The notes under the pieces are model-generated. The model had not been told where the DNA came from and made no database searches. It saw only the letters and a program-made list of their open reading frames with translations. From NCBI GenBank assembly GCA_026018925.1, contig JAKSZU010000018.1, positions 1,922,001 through 1,986,000 of the forward strand: a DNA stretch of 64,000 bases, given 5' to 3'. This stretch comes from Tupaia tana (taxonomy: Eukaryota; Chordata; Mammalia; Scandentia; Tupaiidae). Numbering within the stretch: the first letter of the stretch is position 1; every line of letters starts with the position of its first letter. This document shows positions 24,513 to 35,080 of the stretch, piece by piece. The translations under genes were made by a program, and so were the position numbers.

Positions 24513-24766
24513 TTGGCTATGTCGCTGGATTCCCATGTAGTCGACTGCTGTTTGAGTCCCGAAACCGGTGGCTTAAACTCACACCAGGCACGTGTGCGTG
24601 CGTGCCCAAGATCCCGAGAGGAGAAAGGAGGGGAAGGGATTGCGGCGTGACCATCCCCCCTGGGGGGTGATTTCTCGCTTTCTGTCTCTCTGTCTCTCTC
24701 TGTCTTTCTGGCAAGCGCATGCGCCCTATAGCAAAAACCTCTCAAAAAAAAAAAAAAAAAAAAAAG
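24513..24766 (+). mobile_element. SINE long form, 5'-truncated
   Basis: Near-consensus sense copy starting at GGCTATGTCGCTGGATTC and ending in a 24-base poly(A). It abuts the preceding short-form head. Confidence 0.88.
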
Positions 24767-24959
24767 TATATATAGAAAAAAAAAAGAAAATGTAGACGTA
24801 GCATTTCAGAATAATGACACTTTCATCTCTTCCTTCCCAGCCCACTATATCCCACTCGCTTTCCTGTTTCCTCCCAGTACAGCTGAACAGAAGCACAGTC
24901 ACTCTTGCCACGAATCTGGCTTTAAAGAGACCGTCCCCAACGTGCCCCGCTGAGGAGGT

Positions 24960-25190
24960 ACCCCCAGCACTTTGGTAGGCGTGCTTTATCATATGAAGGA
25001 CATCTTGGGCTGCACCTGTGGCCTCGTGCATGTGTGCCCTAAGTCCCAGCGGGATGGGAATGGAGAGGAGATGGCACTGTGACCACACCCCACTGAGGGT
25101 ACTTTCTTCTTCCCCCTCTCTCCCTATTTTTCTATCTCCCTCTGGCAAGCATACATAACTTCTGCTATAAAAAAAATTTTTAAAAGAAAG
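24960..25190 (+). mobile_element. Possible old SINE
   Basis: Degraded sense remnant: GCATGTGTGCCCTAAGTCCC, GGGAATGGAGAGGAGATGG, CCCCACTGAGGGTAC and CTGGCAAGCATACATAAC. Confidence 0.4.
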
Positions 25191-25439
25191 TTTCATTTTG
25201 TTCTTAACTTGCCAAGAGCTTTCAAACCAGGATATTGCACCTGAGCCCTTACTCTTTCTGTGTCCTCGGGGCTGGTCCGTTTTCCTCCTCCGAGCTCTTG
25301 ATGTAATGAATGGCATTCGCGGATTCTCTAAGGGGAAGCCGTCCTAGCCTTCCTGGGATGAACATCCGTGATGGGGTATTACCTTCTTACAGATCACAGG
25401 TTAGGTGTTATAATGCTTTGTGTCAGATTGTATTCTATT

Positions 25440-25603
25440 GGGCCAGGCGTGGTGGTGAAGGACTCCCACATGGCCGACCATGGTTTGAGTCCCAGACCTG
25501 GCGGCTTGCTTTCTCACTTTCCCTCTATCCCTCTCTCGCTCTGGCCCTCTCCAGTCAAATTAAAATAAATAAATAAAGTTAAATAAAATAATCCTTAAAA
25601 AAA
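25440..25603 (+). mobile_element. SINE short form
   Basis: Sense short form: GGGCCAGGCGTGGTGGTG, B-box GGTTTGAGTCC and TGGCGGCTTGCTTTCTCAC, then AGTCAAATTAAAATAAATA. Confidence 0.85.
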
Positions 25604-25831
25604 CGTGTTACCCTATTTTCATGGGCGATTCTGGCCTGTGACTTTCCCTTTGCACACTACTACCAGGTTTCAGGATGAAGGTCGTACCGGCCTCATGGAG
25701 GGGGCTGTTCCCGGAAGAGCGTGTGAGACTACCTGACAGACCTGGTGTTTGTAGAGCTCGTCTGTAAAACACCCTGCACCTAGGTTTCTATGTGTGGGAA
25801 GACGTTAAATGGCTGTTAACTTTATCACTAG

Positions 25832-26060
25832 TGGGAGCCACAGGCGGCATAATGGTTATGTGGCTGGACTCCCACAGTTCAAGTCTCGAATTCAGCAGCT
25901 TAAAACTCACGCTGGACGCATATGTGTGAGTGCCCAAAATCCTGAGGGGAGAATAGAGACGAGATGGTGGTGTGGCCATCCCCCCAGGGGGTGATTTCTA
26001 GCTTTCTGTCTCTCTCTGTGTACATGCACCTTATAGCAAAAATTTCTCTTAAAAAAATTA
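25832..26060 (+). mobile_element. SINE long form
   Basis: Sense copy GGGAGCCACAGGCGGCATAA through CCCCCCAGGGGGTGATTT to CTTATAGCAAAAATTTCTC. Confidence 0.85.
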
Positions 26061-26108
26061 TTACTGGTTATAGGATTACTTAGACTTTCTTTTTCTTTTT
26101 GAGTCATT

Positions 26109-26276
26109 TTTAAAAGAATTATTTCATTTATTTATTATTAATTTTTAATTTTACTATGGGGCATATATACACTCACCAGAGAGAGTGAGCGAAGGAAGTG
26201 AGAAAATAAGCCACCAGGTCTGGGGGCTCAAACCACAGTCAGCCATGTGGAAGTCCAGTGCTTTGACCACCATGCC
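26109..26276 (-). mobile_element. SINE short form
   Basis: Reverse short form with AAAAGAATTATTTCATTTAT, CACCAGAGAGAGTGAGCG and head GACCACCATGCCC. Confidence 0.8.
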
Positions 26277-26306
26277 CTTTTGGAGTCATTTTGATAGATC
26301 GTATTT

Positions 26307-26467
26307 TTTTAAAAGAATTATTTAATTTAACTTTATGTATGTATGTACTTATTTGTTTATATTTTACCAAAAGGGACAGAGTGAGAGAGAAAGAAAGTAA
26401 GCCACCAGGTCCAGGACTCGAATCAGGGAATCCAGCGCACCTAACCACCATACCACCCGCTCGCCCC
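26307..26467 (-). mobile_element. SINE short form
   Basis: Reverse short form with AAAAGAATTATTTAATTTAA, GAGAGAAAGAAAGTAAGCC and head ACCACCCGCTCGCCCC. Confidence 0.82.
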
Positions 26468-26621
26468 AATAGATCATATTTTTTCCCCAAGAATTTTTCC
26501 ACTTCCTTGCCATTTCCTGAATTGGGAAAACCATTGCCTGGCCTTACCTCCTAATCTTTAGTTCATCTTTCTGAATTCATCATCTGTTTTCTTTCTTTCT
26601 CTCTTTCTTTCTTTTTTCTTT

Positions 26622-26866
26622 TTTTAGAAGTTTTTTCTATAGGGCACGTGTGCTCACCAAAAAGACAGAGAGACAAAAAGTGAGAAATCACCCCCCAGGG
26701 GGTTTGGCCACGCAGCAATCCCATCTCCTCCATTCTCCTCTCAGGATCTTGGGCACGCACGCACACGTGCCCAGTGTGAGTTTAAACCAGCGGGTCCAGG
26801 ACTTGAACTGCGGTCAACTACATGGGAGTACAGTAAAATAGCCATTATGCCAACTGCTAGTCCTGC
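26622..26866 (-). mobile_element. SINE long form
   Basis: Complete reverse copy from TTAGAAGTTTTTTCTATAGG to GCCAACTGCTAGTCC. Confidence 0.88.
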
Positions 26867-27363
26867 ACCTTCTGTTTTCTTAAGAATCTCAATCTCTTCC
26901 TGCTCTTCCCTTCCTATGTTGGATCATTTGAGCTACAAGAAAGAACACATTGCTTAAAGAACAAATCATGTTTACTATTTCGTGACACACGCAGTGGCAG
27001 GCAGCCCCAAGCTGGTTCAGTGGAGTGGTGCCACCGAGAACCCACGCCCGCTCCTTCTGCTTCCCCGACCTCAGCATGCTGGCCTGTGTCTTAGATTTGT
27101 CCCATCTGGGAATGGTCAGCGCGCAAGAGACAGGACACTGAGGTTTTTGCAGGAAAACAGCGATTTATTCGTGTGCTAGCACCATCTGAGCAGATTCACG
27201 TCCAAAGGCTGAACCTGAATTTCTTGGGACTCTCCCTTTGATCTGCTTAGCTTCTTTGTCCCCCATTTATGGTGACACACACACATTTTTGACTGGATAA
27301 CTTACATGAGTAACTCAGATGATCAAGTCGCTCACAGAATCATGCACTGGGCCTCTAGGGTAC
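26867..27363. other. Gene-free sequence
   Basis: Unique sequence between SINEs; nothing recognised. Confidence 0.5.
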
Positions 27364-27374
27364 AGAAGTTACAG

Positions 27375-27607
27375 AGTTGCAGATGGCGTAATGGCCATGT
27401 CGCTGGACTCCCATGTAGTCGACCACGGCTCAAGTCCCAGACCCGGTGGCTTAAACTCATGCTGGGTGCGTGTGCGTGTGTACCCAAGATCCTGAGAGGA
27501 GAATGAAGAAGGGATTGTGGTGTGGCCATCCCCCCTGGGGGGTGATTTCTCTTTCTGTCTCTCTCTCTCTCTCTCTGGTGAGCGTACGTGCCCTATAGCA
27601 AAAACCT

Positions 27608-27643
<36 letters not shown>

Positions 27644-27644
27644 A
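27375..27644 (+). mobile_element. SINE long form with CA-expanded tail
   Basis: Flanked by AGAAGTTACAG at 27364-27374 and 27645-27655. The head begins a few bases into the consensus (GTTGCAGATGGCG). Its tail has become a CA repeat of about 15 units before a short A-run. Confidence 0.9.
27609..27639 (+). repeat. CA microsatellite in SINE tail
   Basis: About 15 CA units replace the start of the poly(A) tail of the SINE at 27375-27644. Confidence 0.95.
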
Positions 27645-27898
27645 AGAAGTTACAGTTGCTGAGTTGCTATGGGGACAGGACTACAAGGTCAGCGAGGGTT
27701 GCTGAGTTTGTCTCTACAGACTGACTTGCATATTTGAATTATAAGCATGCTGTTATCCCTGGTCCTGGAGGGAGGCTCCCGAGGTCCCCACCGTGGTCTC
27801 TGCACGGCTACATGATGGCTGCCACAGCTCCAGGCATCTGCATGGGTAGGAAGACATCCAGTAACGGGAGCATGTCTTCCCTTGCATTAATTTTACCG

Positions 27899-28022
27899 GC
27901 ACTTTCAATAAGTTCGTAGAGAATGCACATTATGAAAAAACTGCTCATGGATTTCAAGGTTTTTTACACCCAAATAAACCCATACTTGAATTGCTTTTTC
28001 TGTGAACTTTCTGAAACCCCTT
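27899..28022. mobile_element. Small inverted-repeat DNA element, copy A
   Basis: A palindromic element of about 124 bp. The left end ACTTTCAATAAGTTCGTAGA and right end TGTGAACTTTCTGAAACCCC are imperfect inverted repeats. The internal sequence ATGCACATTATGAAAAAACT and ACACCCAAATAAACC matches copy B. It looks like a non-autonomous DNA transposon (MITE); I do not name the family. Confidence 0.6.
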
Positions 28023-29027
28023 GCAGTGAAGAAAAGCTTTCCCCTGAGGACCCCAGGCCCCCATCGGGCTTCTGCAGTCCTATCGGCTACATCTGCGCTC
28101 AAAGGGAAGGAGGATGGCGTGTGAGCGTCCAGGCGCTGCGATGGCCGGCAGCCCCAGCCAGCAGGACAGGGGCAGGGCTGGGGACAGAGGACGAGGCGTG
28201 TGTGCTTCAGACCTGACCTTTAGAATGTCCTGCCTGTCCGCTCCTGATCGCTCTGGCCAGATAGATGGACAGGAAGTGCTCGAACCTCCGTGTGCTGGTA
28301 AGAGTCTAACAGCTGGCGTCCTGGGTTGGGGTGGGGGTGGGGACAAACCTTGATGTGAAGAGTCACCCACCCCTGCGTGTAAACACTCCCACGTGGGTGG
28401 TTTCAGGTGCCCAGTGCGATGTCCCTAAATGAGGCGCTGGGAGGAGGTGTGCACACTCGACCCTGGGGAGTGGCCCCAGCCAGCCCCTGCACCCCTGGAC
28501 GAGAACCCCCATTCTCCACATTCCAGCTGGAGAGAAGGGGCACCCATCGGGGCACGAAGGGCCTGAGCTGAGGCAGGAGACCGTTTGCTGACCCCTGCGT
28601 GGCTGGTCACACACACGCCTGGTCCTCAGAGCCAGTCACGTGCTCCACGAAGCTGAGCTTCAGAGAGCTTACCACACACGGGCCTCGCGTGGGGCCAGAG
28701 GCAAACCCAGGCCTGTCTCTTCCCGAAGCCTGCGTTCTTTCACCCAAAACAATGGCCCAGGTTCGGAGCAGGTTCGGCGAGCACCTGCGTGTGCTGGGAC
28801 CAGGACATTCAAGTGGAACGTTCCTCATGGTGGAGAGCAGCCAGTCTGAAAATGTGCCCGGAGCATGATTCTGCATGCGTCTACAGGCCACCCGTCGTCA
28901 TCACGTGTTTCAGACTGGCTGCTCTCCATGAGTCGTAATAGCTCAAAATGGGAAGAAGCAAGTATGTCAACTGGTGAGTGGACAATGAAAGGTGGCCCTC
29001 GTACAAGGGACACTGCGTAGCCACGCG

Positions 29028-29052
29028 GTGGGGGCGGGGGCGGGGGCGGGGC
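29028..29052 (+). promoter_or_regulatory. Tandem GC boxes
   Basis: A short array of GGGGGC units gives four overlapping GGGCGG-like Sp1/KLF sites, followed by CpG-rich sequence to about 29100. No gene start is evident nearby. Confidence 0.4.
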
Positions 29053-29384
29053 TGGCGTAACGCCGACACGCCCGAGCACAGCACGCACAGCGAGGGGAGA
29101 GGGCGCAGGGACCACAGCTTTTGTCGCTCACTGCCTTCACCCGGGAGGTCGGGTGGGCAGCTCTGCGGGTGCAGAAAGGGGGAGAACGGGGGCTGTTGAT
29201 GGCCCGGGCTCCTCGTGGGGTAACCGGAGAGGCGGTGGGCACGCGACGTGAAGGCACTGCCGACCACTGAGCCGTTTGCTGGAGCGTTTGCAAGCCCCGG
29301 GCCGTCTCCGCTCGCCCCGGCTCAGGCCTCCCTGTGAATCCATGTCCACGTGCAGGGCTCTCAGGGCCAGCGCCGTGCGAAGTA

Positions 29385-29515
29385 GCGTACAGCGAACTTG
29401 CGGAATTACTGACCACACTTCACAGAGAGCAAAACCCAGGTCTGGAGAGAAATTTGGCGCTTGCCCACAACCCAGGCCCAGGCCCACCTGGCTCAAAACT
29501 CTTCACTGTGCCAAA
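29385..29515 (-). mobile_element. MIR SINE remnant
   Basis: Degraded reversed MIR: CTTCACAGAGAGCAAAACCC, GGTCTGGAGAGAAATTTGG and CTTGCCCACAACCCAGG, ending CTCTTCACTGTGCC. Confidence 0.4.
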
Positions 29516-29789
29516 GAGCTGCCGTCATCCTCCCCTCCTGCCCCGCTGTGGCGCCCCGGGTGTGGCAGCTGGGCTGTAGCTGTTGAGCCCCAGCCGGCTT
29601 CCCAGTCCTGCCCTCCCTCAGCAGGGTCGGAGGGCCGAGGGCGGAGGGGGAGAAGCCCCGTGCTGAGGTGACAGTGTCAGTGTCCTTGCAGACCGTCCTG
29701 CCAGGACGCCAGCTCTGTGAAGACTTGGCTGTGTGACACGAGGAAGCCACTGCTGCTCTCTGGGCCTCCCTTTGTTGATCTTTTTGGTT

Positions 29790-30037
29790 TTGGGGGGGAG
29801 ATTTCAGCTATAGAGCGTGTGTGCTTGTTGGAGGGACAGAAAGCAACTGAGACAGAAATCGCCCCCCATGGGGATGGCCACACCACAATCCCTTCTCCTC
29901 CATTCTCCTCTCGGGATTTCGGGCACGCACGCACATGTGCCTGGCATGAGGTTTAAAGTTGGTGGGTCCGGGACTCGATCCACGGTCAGCTACGTGGGAG
30001 TCCAGTGACATAATCACTATGCCATCTGCCAGTCCCT
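29790..30037 (-). mobile_element. SINE long form
   Basis: Complete reverse copy ending GCCATCTGCCAGTCCC. Confidence 0.85.
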
Positions 30038-30618
30038 CCCCTCTGCTGACCTTAACAGCAATGAGACAGCAAAGTTCCCTGGTCTTGACAGAGGGGCCGC
30101 CCCCGCCCCAGGGGTCATTCTGGGAATTTGCAAGGGTACCCCAAATGAGGCAGCCCCCAAAACGAAGAGCCTGACCCTCCACTGCCCGGCGTCCCAGACC
30201 TCCATGCAGACAAGAACCTCTCCTGCCAGCTACAAATCTGCCACCCTCCACTGTGCGTTTTCTGCGGTGGGCACGGGCCTCGGCAAGTCCTGGAGTGCAA
30301 CCCTCAGGTGCCCACAGGAAGGTGGCACCTTCTGTCGGAGCTCTCCTGGGAGCGGGTCAGCGTTTGGAAGCCCACGCTGCCGGCCATGCCACTGCCCGGT
30401 CTCTGTGCCATCACGTGACTCGCTGTACCAGCCTGTGCCTGCGGCTGTCACGTCCACGTGGCTCTCTGCCTGGCAGCCAGTGTGCGGCCCCCCTCTGCTG
30501 TGTCCTCTCATGCCACCAGGTCCAGGTATCTGCCTTTTGAAGTCAGTATTATTTGATTCTAATTGACTTTTCTTTTTTACTTTTCCCTTACGTTATAGCC
30601 AAGATATATGGATTTTTT

Positions 30619-30620
<2 letters not shown>

Positions 30621-30650
<30 letters not shown>
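30621..30650 (+). repeat. T30 homopolymer
   Basis: A run of 30 T not followed by a recognisable SINE. Confidence 0.95.
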
Positions 30651-30652
<2 letters not shown>

Positions 30653-30717
30653 CAATGGTAAGTGAGTTCTTTTTTCTGAATTTCATTTCAGAATAATAGA
30701 AGGAGCATTACAGAAAA

Positions 30718-30733
30718 CACACACACACACACA
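30718..30733 (+). repeat. CA microsatellite
   Basis: Eight CA units. Confidence 0.9.
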
Positions 30734-31339
30734 TGTTTTAAAAGGTGGTAGGGCTGTTGTGGTTCTGGGGACCACTGAGCTACATGGTTTCTTCAGATCA
30801 CACCTAGCTTTTAAATAATCAGTGCTGGCCTCAGAAAGCACTGTCCACAGCTTGAGTAAAAGCAACTGCACAGCACCTTCGGGCAGCTCCCAGGGTGTCG
30901 CTGCACACCCTGGCCTGTGTATCTGGGGCGATTCTAACGAGCTGAGCCCATGTGCTGTTGGGAGGCTCCTTCAGTCCCCTGGTGGAACAGCCTCCTCGTG
31001 TGACACTGGATGACCACATATTTGCTTGTTTATTTCATTTTTACTTTAACAATGATAAAGGCTGCACCCCCCCCCCAGGCCCCCCTTGCGCCCCGTGTGC
31101 TGCTGCGGTCAGTGCTGGCCGAGCACTAGTCCTGCTTTCCGTGAAGGGAAGAAATGAGCCGGCCCAGCCACGGCACTGCCAGGGGGGCCCTGGGCACGAG
31201 GCTGGCCACACGGGAGGCCCAGGTTCGTTCTGGGCGCAGGGCGGGCCGGAGGGTCACGGCATGGGGACTGTCAGAGTCCCCTTTCCCAGGCCACCACAGC
31301 ACGCAGCACCGTGCACGGGGAGCCAGAGCCCACGCTGCC

Positions 31340-31530
31340 CTGAACCTCCGTTCGAATCGTGGCCCCTGACAACAAACCGGGCGTGAGCGCAAAGGTGTCC
31401 CAAGTGCCGATGAGAGGGAGAAACGGGGGAGAGGACTGTGGCGTGGCCACACTCCGTCAGGAGTCTGTCCTCTCCTCCCTCTCTGGCAAGGGCACACACC
31501 CTCTGGAAACGAAAAACGAAACTCGTTCTC
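31340..31530 (+). mobile_element. Old SINE fragment
   Basis: Degraded sense remnant: CGTTCGAATCGTGGCCCC (B-box-like), AAAGGTGTCCCAAGTGCC, GGACTGTGGCGTGGCCAC and CTGGCAAGGGCACACACCC. Confidence 0.45.
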
Positions 31531-32182
31531 TTTCTCCCTCTCAGAAGCAGACGCCAAGAAAGGCCTCGGTACCCAGTCGGTGGTGCTGCTGGGAGTCCCC
31601 GCGCCCTGCCTGCTGCCTAGCCAGTATCTCCCTGCTCGCCGCCCCACCTCTCCCTGGCAGCCCACGGAAGGTTCTGATTGGGCGCTGCCTTTTCCATCGT
31701 GGGACAGCTGTTCACGGCAGGCGGCAGGCGGCAGAGACGCCTTGCAGAACTAGCGGATGTGTCAGGGCGGGGAAAAGCAAAGAGAAGGTGAAGAGCAGAT
31801 TCGACCACCCCAGACCGGAGCCCTGCAGTGGGGGGTGCTCTGGGACCAGCGACGTCCCCAGCAGTGCATGCCGTCCCAGAGCCTGGGAAGGTCACCTCCG
31901 CTCAATTAGTTCAGAGGAAGTGGAGCCGGGCCTTGCACAGGGTGGGCTGTAAACGGAGGAGGGCGTCTTTGTAAGAGGCCAGGGACAGAGAAACTCACAG
32001 AGCCTGGGAGGGACAGGGACTGAGCAGGCACTTAAGAGCCAAGGGCTCCGAGGACTGCTGGAGTCCAGAGCAGGGCAGGCGGGGCAGGGTTCTTCCCCAG
32101 ACGCTGCGATTTCCTGCCAGGACTCCGGGACCTCGAGAAGGAATGGCCACAGTCTGAAGTGGCCTGGTTTGAGGTCACGTGT

Positions 32183-32635
32183 TGTGGAAAGCTGTATATT
32201 AGATCTTGCACCTGAACAACTGTTTGTCCATTTTGTACCCTTACCCTAAAAGGGCTGTCTGCTTCTGTAAACCTGCTTGCTCTTCCCATGAGAAAATAGC
32301 TTGTGCGAGCCATATAGAAAACTGTACCGGGGCGACATCCTGTACCTTCACTGTCTTTGCTAACTGGCCCGAAACCCTTTTGTTTAGCAATGGAACTGCT
32401 TGCATGGAAACCCCACTCCCCTCAGAAATAATCCACCTGCTTGATTCAGCTTCTGTAACTGCTTGCATAGAAACCCCTGGTAACTGACCCCTATAGAAAG
32501 ACTGCTCAGAGTTGGGTCGGGGCTGCAGTTCTGACCCTCGGCCCCGAGCCTCAGGTTGCAGTCGCTGGCCGGCTAATAAAGGCTCCCTTTAACTTAGTCT
32601 GGCTTTGCTCGTCGTTCATTCGGTGGCACTCTACA
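32183..32635 (+). mobile_element. Class I endogenous retrovirus 5' LTR
   Basis: A 453-bp LTR. It starts TGTGGA and ends TCTACA, an imperfect inverted terminal repeat with 5 of 6 matches. A TATA-like TATAGAAA lies at 32492-32499 and the poly(A) signal AATAAA at 32575-32580, followed by a T/C-rich U5. A primer binding site begins two bases after the LTR end, so this is a 5' LTR with leader and not a solo LTR. The layout fits gammaretrovirus-like (ERV1) elements. A 3' LTR was not found in the window. Confidence 0.85.
32394..32477 (+). repeat. Direct repeats in ERV U3
   Basis: A 21-bp motif starting AACTGCTTGCAT occurs at 32394-32414 and 32457-32477 with one mismatch, 63 bp apart. Duplicated U3 motifs in gammaretroviral LTRs are usually enhancer repeats. 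Confidence 0.6.
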
Positions 32636-32637
32636 TC

Positions 32638-32655
32638 TGGAGGCCCCCACGAGAT
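32638..32655 (+). other. ERV primer binding site, tRNA-Thr type
   Basis: The segment starts TGGAGGCCCC, identical in its first ten bases to the complement of the tRNA-Thr(TGT) 3' end as I know it, and then continues CACGAGAT against AGCGAGGAT. It is not the Pro (TGGGGGCTCG), Phe or Glu type. Confidence 0.65.
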
Positions 32656-33740
32656 CTGGGAACCTTAGAGTGGCGGAATAACGCCCCAACGAGGATGCTC
32701 CTTACCCCCAGATCCCAAGAGGGGTAAGGAGGCCTCACAAACGTGGGTCAGAAATTGGAGTCACTGGTGGCGCCTGACTCTGGTAAGATTCTAGTTATCT
32801 GGGTTTGAGAGCTCTCCTGGTGGGACTTTAGGGGGGCTGGATGCAGCGGAACCTCCAGGTCCCTGGGCCCGAGTGGGACCGCACTTCGGGTCCCTGGTGA
32901 CAGTGATTTCTGGATACACTGTCTTGCTTGGTCTTGTCTTTGAGAATGGGGCAGGACCGGTCATCACCCTGCTTGTCTTTGGGTGCACTGTCTGGATCTG
33001 TCTAGTCTTTGTCAGTCTTGTTTTTCTCAAGATGGTCAGGGACAGCCGTCAGTCTGTCTGCCTAAATGTGCCCCCTGTAACTGTTTTTTAGATCACTTTC
33101 AGGACTTTTGAAAGTATATCTCTGCGAATTCTTATTAGTGTCAAAATAACCCCAGGGAAATTGGCCCTTATAGTCCTGATATGTGTGTGCATGCATACAT
33201 GTAATATGTCATGTTATGTACTGTATGTTGTATGTCTGTGTGAAAAAGGCCTTAAAAACTCTATTCAATTTGGTTTATAAAATGAACACTCATAAAAATT
33301 GGTTTAAATGCTTTTAAGTTAATATAACTTTAGTAAATGACATTGTATTTAAGTTATATGTAAAAATGTTATGTACTTATATGTCTATATAAGTATTGTG
33401 TTCCAAAATAATTTGAGATTCCCAGGAATTTATGATGAAATATTTATCAGTCATGTGGTAAGTTATTATGTTAAACTTGCTTCTAGCCAAATTTCTTTGT
33501 CAATTACGATGCTTTGTCAGAGCATTAACTACGGCTATAATCCTAATGTCATGTCCTGAAGGAAATTCACAGAGAGTGGAAAGAGAATGTGCTCTTCCAA
33601 GTATTGGTTTCTAAATCTAATCATTTAACTGGGTAAAATTTTCGTTTTTTATGTGAACTGACTAGTTTTCTAAACTGTTAAGCCAAAATTAACCAAAGAC
33701 AAAATCTAAACTCCTGTTGGAGAACTTAATTGGGTACGAG
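32656..33740 (+). mobile_element. ERV leader/internal remnant without genes
   Basis: The sequence is continuous with the primer binding site. It contains a splice-donor-like CTG|GTAAGA at 32780-32788 and T/G-rich stretches, then turns AT-rich from about 33110 to 33720, unlike the surrounding GC-rich DNA. No gag, pol or env reading frame is present. The 3' boundary is set only by the composition change near 33740. The provirus is therefore truncated or deleted after its leader. Confidence 0.6.
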
Positions 33741-34409
33741 TCTCGGGGAGTCTCAGGGAACCGGGTGAGACAAGTTAAGGCAGGAGCTCCTGGGGCCTCC
33801 TCCCTCCCTGCCTGCTTGTCCTCCTGGGGGGAAGTGCGAGGCCTCCCCTCCTGCGGGGCCACCCGGTGGCTGTGGGCACTTCCACACCACACCCCCAGTG
33901 CCTGGGGAGGAGACAGGAGTCACAGCCCCGGTCGGGACTGGCCTGCCCAGTGTAATCCCAAGTGGACGCGAGGCCCCTGTGAGGGGCCGCCACAGGTGCT
34001 TCTCCTGAGTGGCCCTGCCCCTCTGCTGGAGGGCCCCGGGCTTCCACCACTCAGAGCTCTGCATCCTCGCAGACCTGTGGCCTGGCCAAACCTCCTGACC
34101 GGCAGTCTCCTCTCTGGACCCCGGGGGCCAGGTGTTCCCACAGGGTTGCCTGCTGGTCCCGCCCCCTCGTCCCAGGCCCCCTCCTGCTCCCCGCATCTGG
34201 TTAACGTTGCTCTCTTCTGTAAACGCTCAGACCCTGCCAGCTACCCCGCCGGCCCCAGCCCGGTGGTTAGCAGGGTCCCGGTCTGTCTCGTGACACCCCC
34301 AGCCCACAAGCAACCGAGCCCCCCACACCCCTCCCCCGCCGCCGGGTTCCCAAGGGGACCATGTTCTCGGGCCCCAGGAGCCCGCCAGAGGGGCTCTGCC
34401 CGCTTCTCG

Positions 34410-34930
34410 AGAAGCCCAGAGCCCCTCCCGCCCCAGGAGCCCGAGGCCTGCAGAGGGAACGCGCGCAGCGGCCGCGGGCCGGGGCAGGCGGGCGGTGAGA
34501 AGCCGCGCGGTGTGAGCGGAGCCCCGCGGAGCCCTCCCAGGCCTCCCCAGGCCGGCCGAGCCCGGGCAGCCAGCGTCGGCTCACGCGGGGCCGGCGGGAA
34601 GCGCTCCGCCGCGGCAGTGGGCGTGCCAGCCGGCGGCCCGCCCTCGGCCCCACGGTCCCCTCTCCCCGCCCAGCCGTTCCTCCTCCAGGAGCAGATCGGC
34701 GGTGCCGGCCGCTTAAAAATAGCATCCTGCCCGAGATGGAGGCCAGAGCGGAACTCCAGAAGAGGAGGCAGCACCCCTCTGTGCCTGGGGGCGCGCAGAC
34801 TCCCGGCAATCTGGCCCCGCGCTGGCAAGGAGGCCGCTTGCTGGGACCTTCTGTTCCGCGGCCGTGGGGACGGGAGAGCCCTGTCCACCGCAGCGACCGC
34901 GGGGCACCCGCTCCGCCCGCCCGGGATCAC
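34410..34930. promoter_or_regulatory. Orphan CpG island
   Basis: A compact CpG-dense block about 17 kb upstream of the ZCCHC14 promoter, with several GCGGCCGC-like and GGGCGG-like motifs. No conserved coding exon is visible in it; the long + frame through it translates to Pro/Arg/Ala-rich low complexity. It lies about 1.7 kb downstream of the ERV leader. It may be a promoter of an unannotated noncoding transcript or an enhancer; this is inference. Confidence 0.6.
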
Positions 34931-35080
34931 GCTCGCTCTGCCTGCGGGATGCCCGGAGACTCGCAGGCCCCCTCCTCGCCTCCACTTCCTGTGGGTTTAG
35001 CCAATGGGAAGCCCTGGCTTGTGGTTGGAAGGAGGAAGAGAAGGAGGCTGGATTACATCTCCCCTCATCTTCCTCGCTAC

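Larger units (their letters stand above)
28023..29784. other. Gene-free sequence with GC boxes
   Basis: Unique, moderately CpG-rich around 29025-29330. Holds the GC-box array and a weak MIR; no exon recognised. Confidence 0.5.
30038..32182. other. Gene-free sequence left of the ERV
   Basis: Contains T30, a CA run and one degraded SINE; otherwise unique. Confidence 0.5.

Noticed and set aside
33717-35000. 427-codon + frame after the ERV leader, possibly gag
   Set aside because: The translation shows no matrix, capsid or zinc-knuckle motifs and is Pro/Arg/Gly-rich CpG-island sequence.
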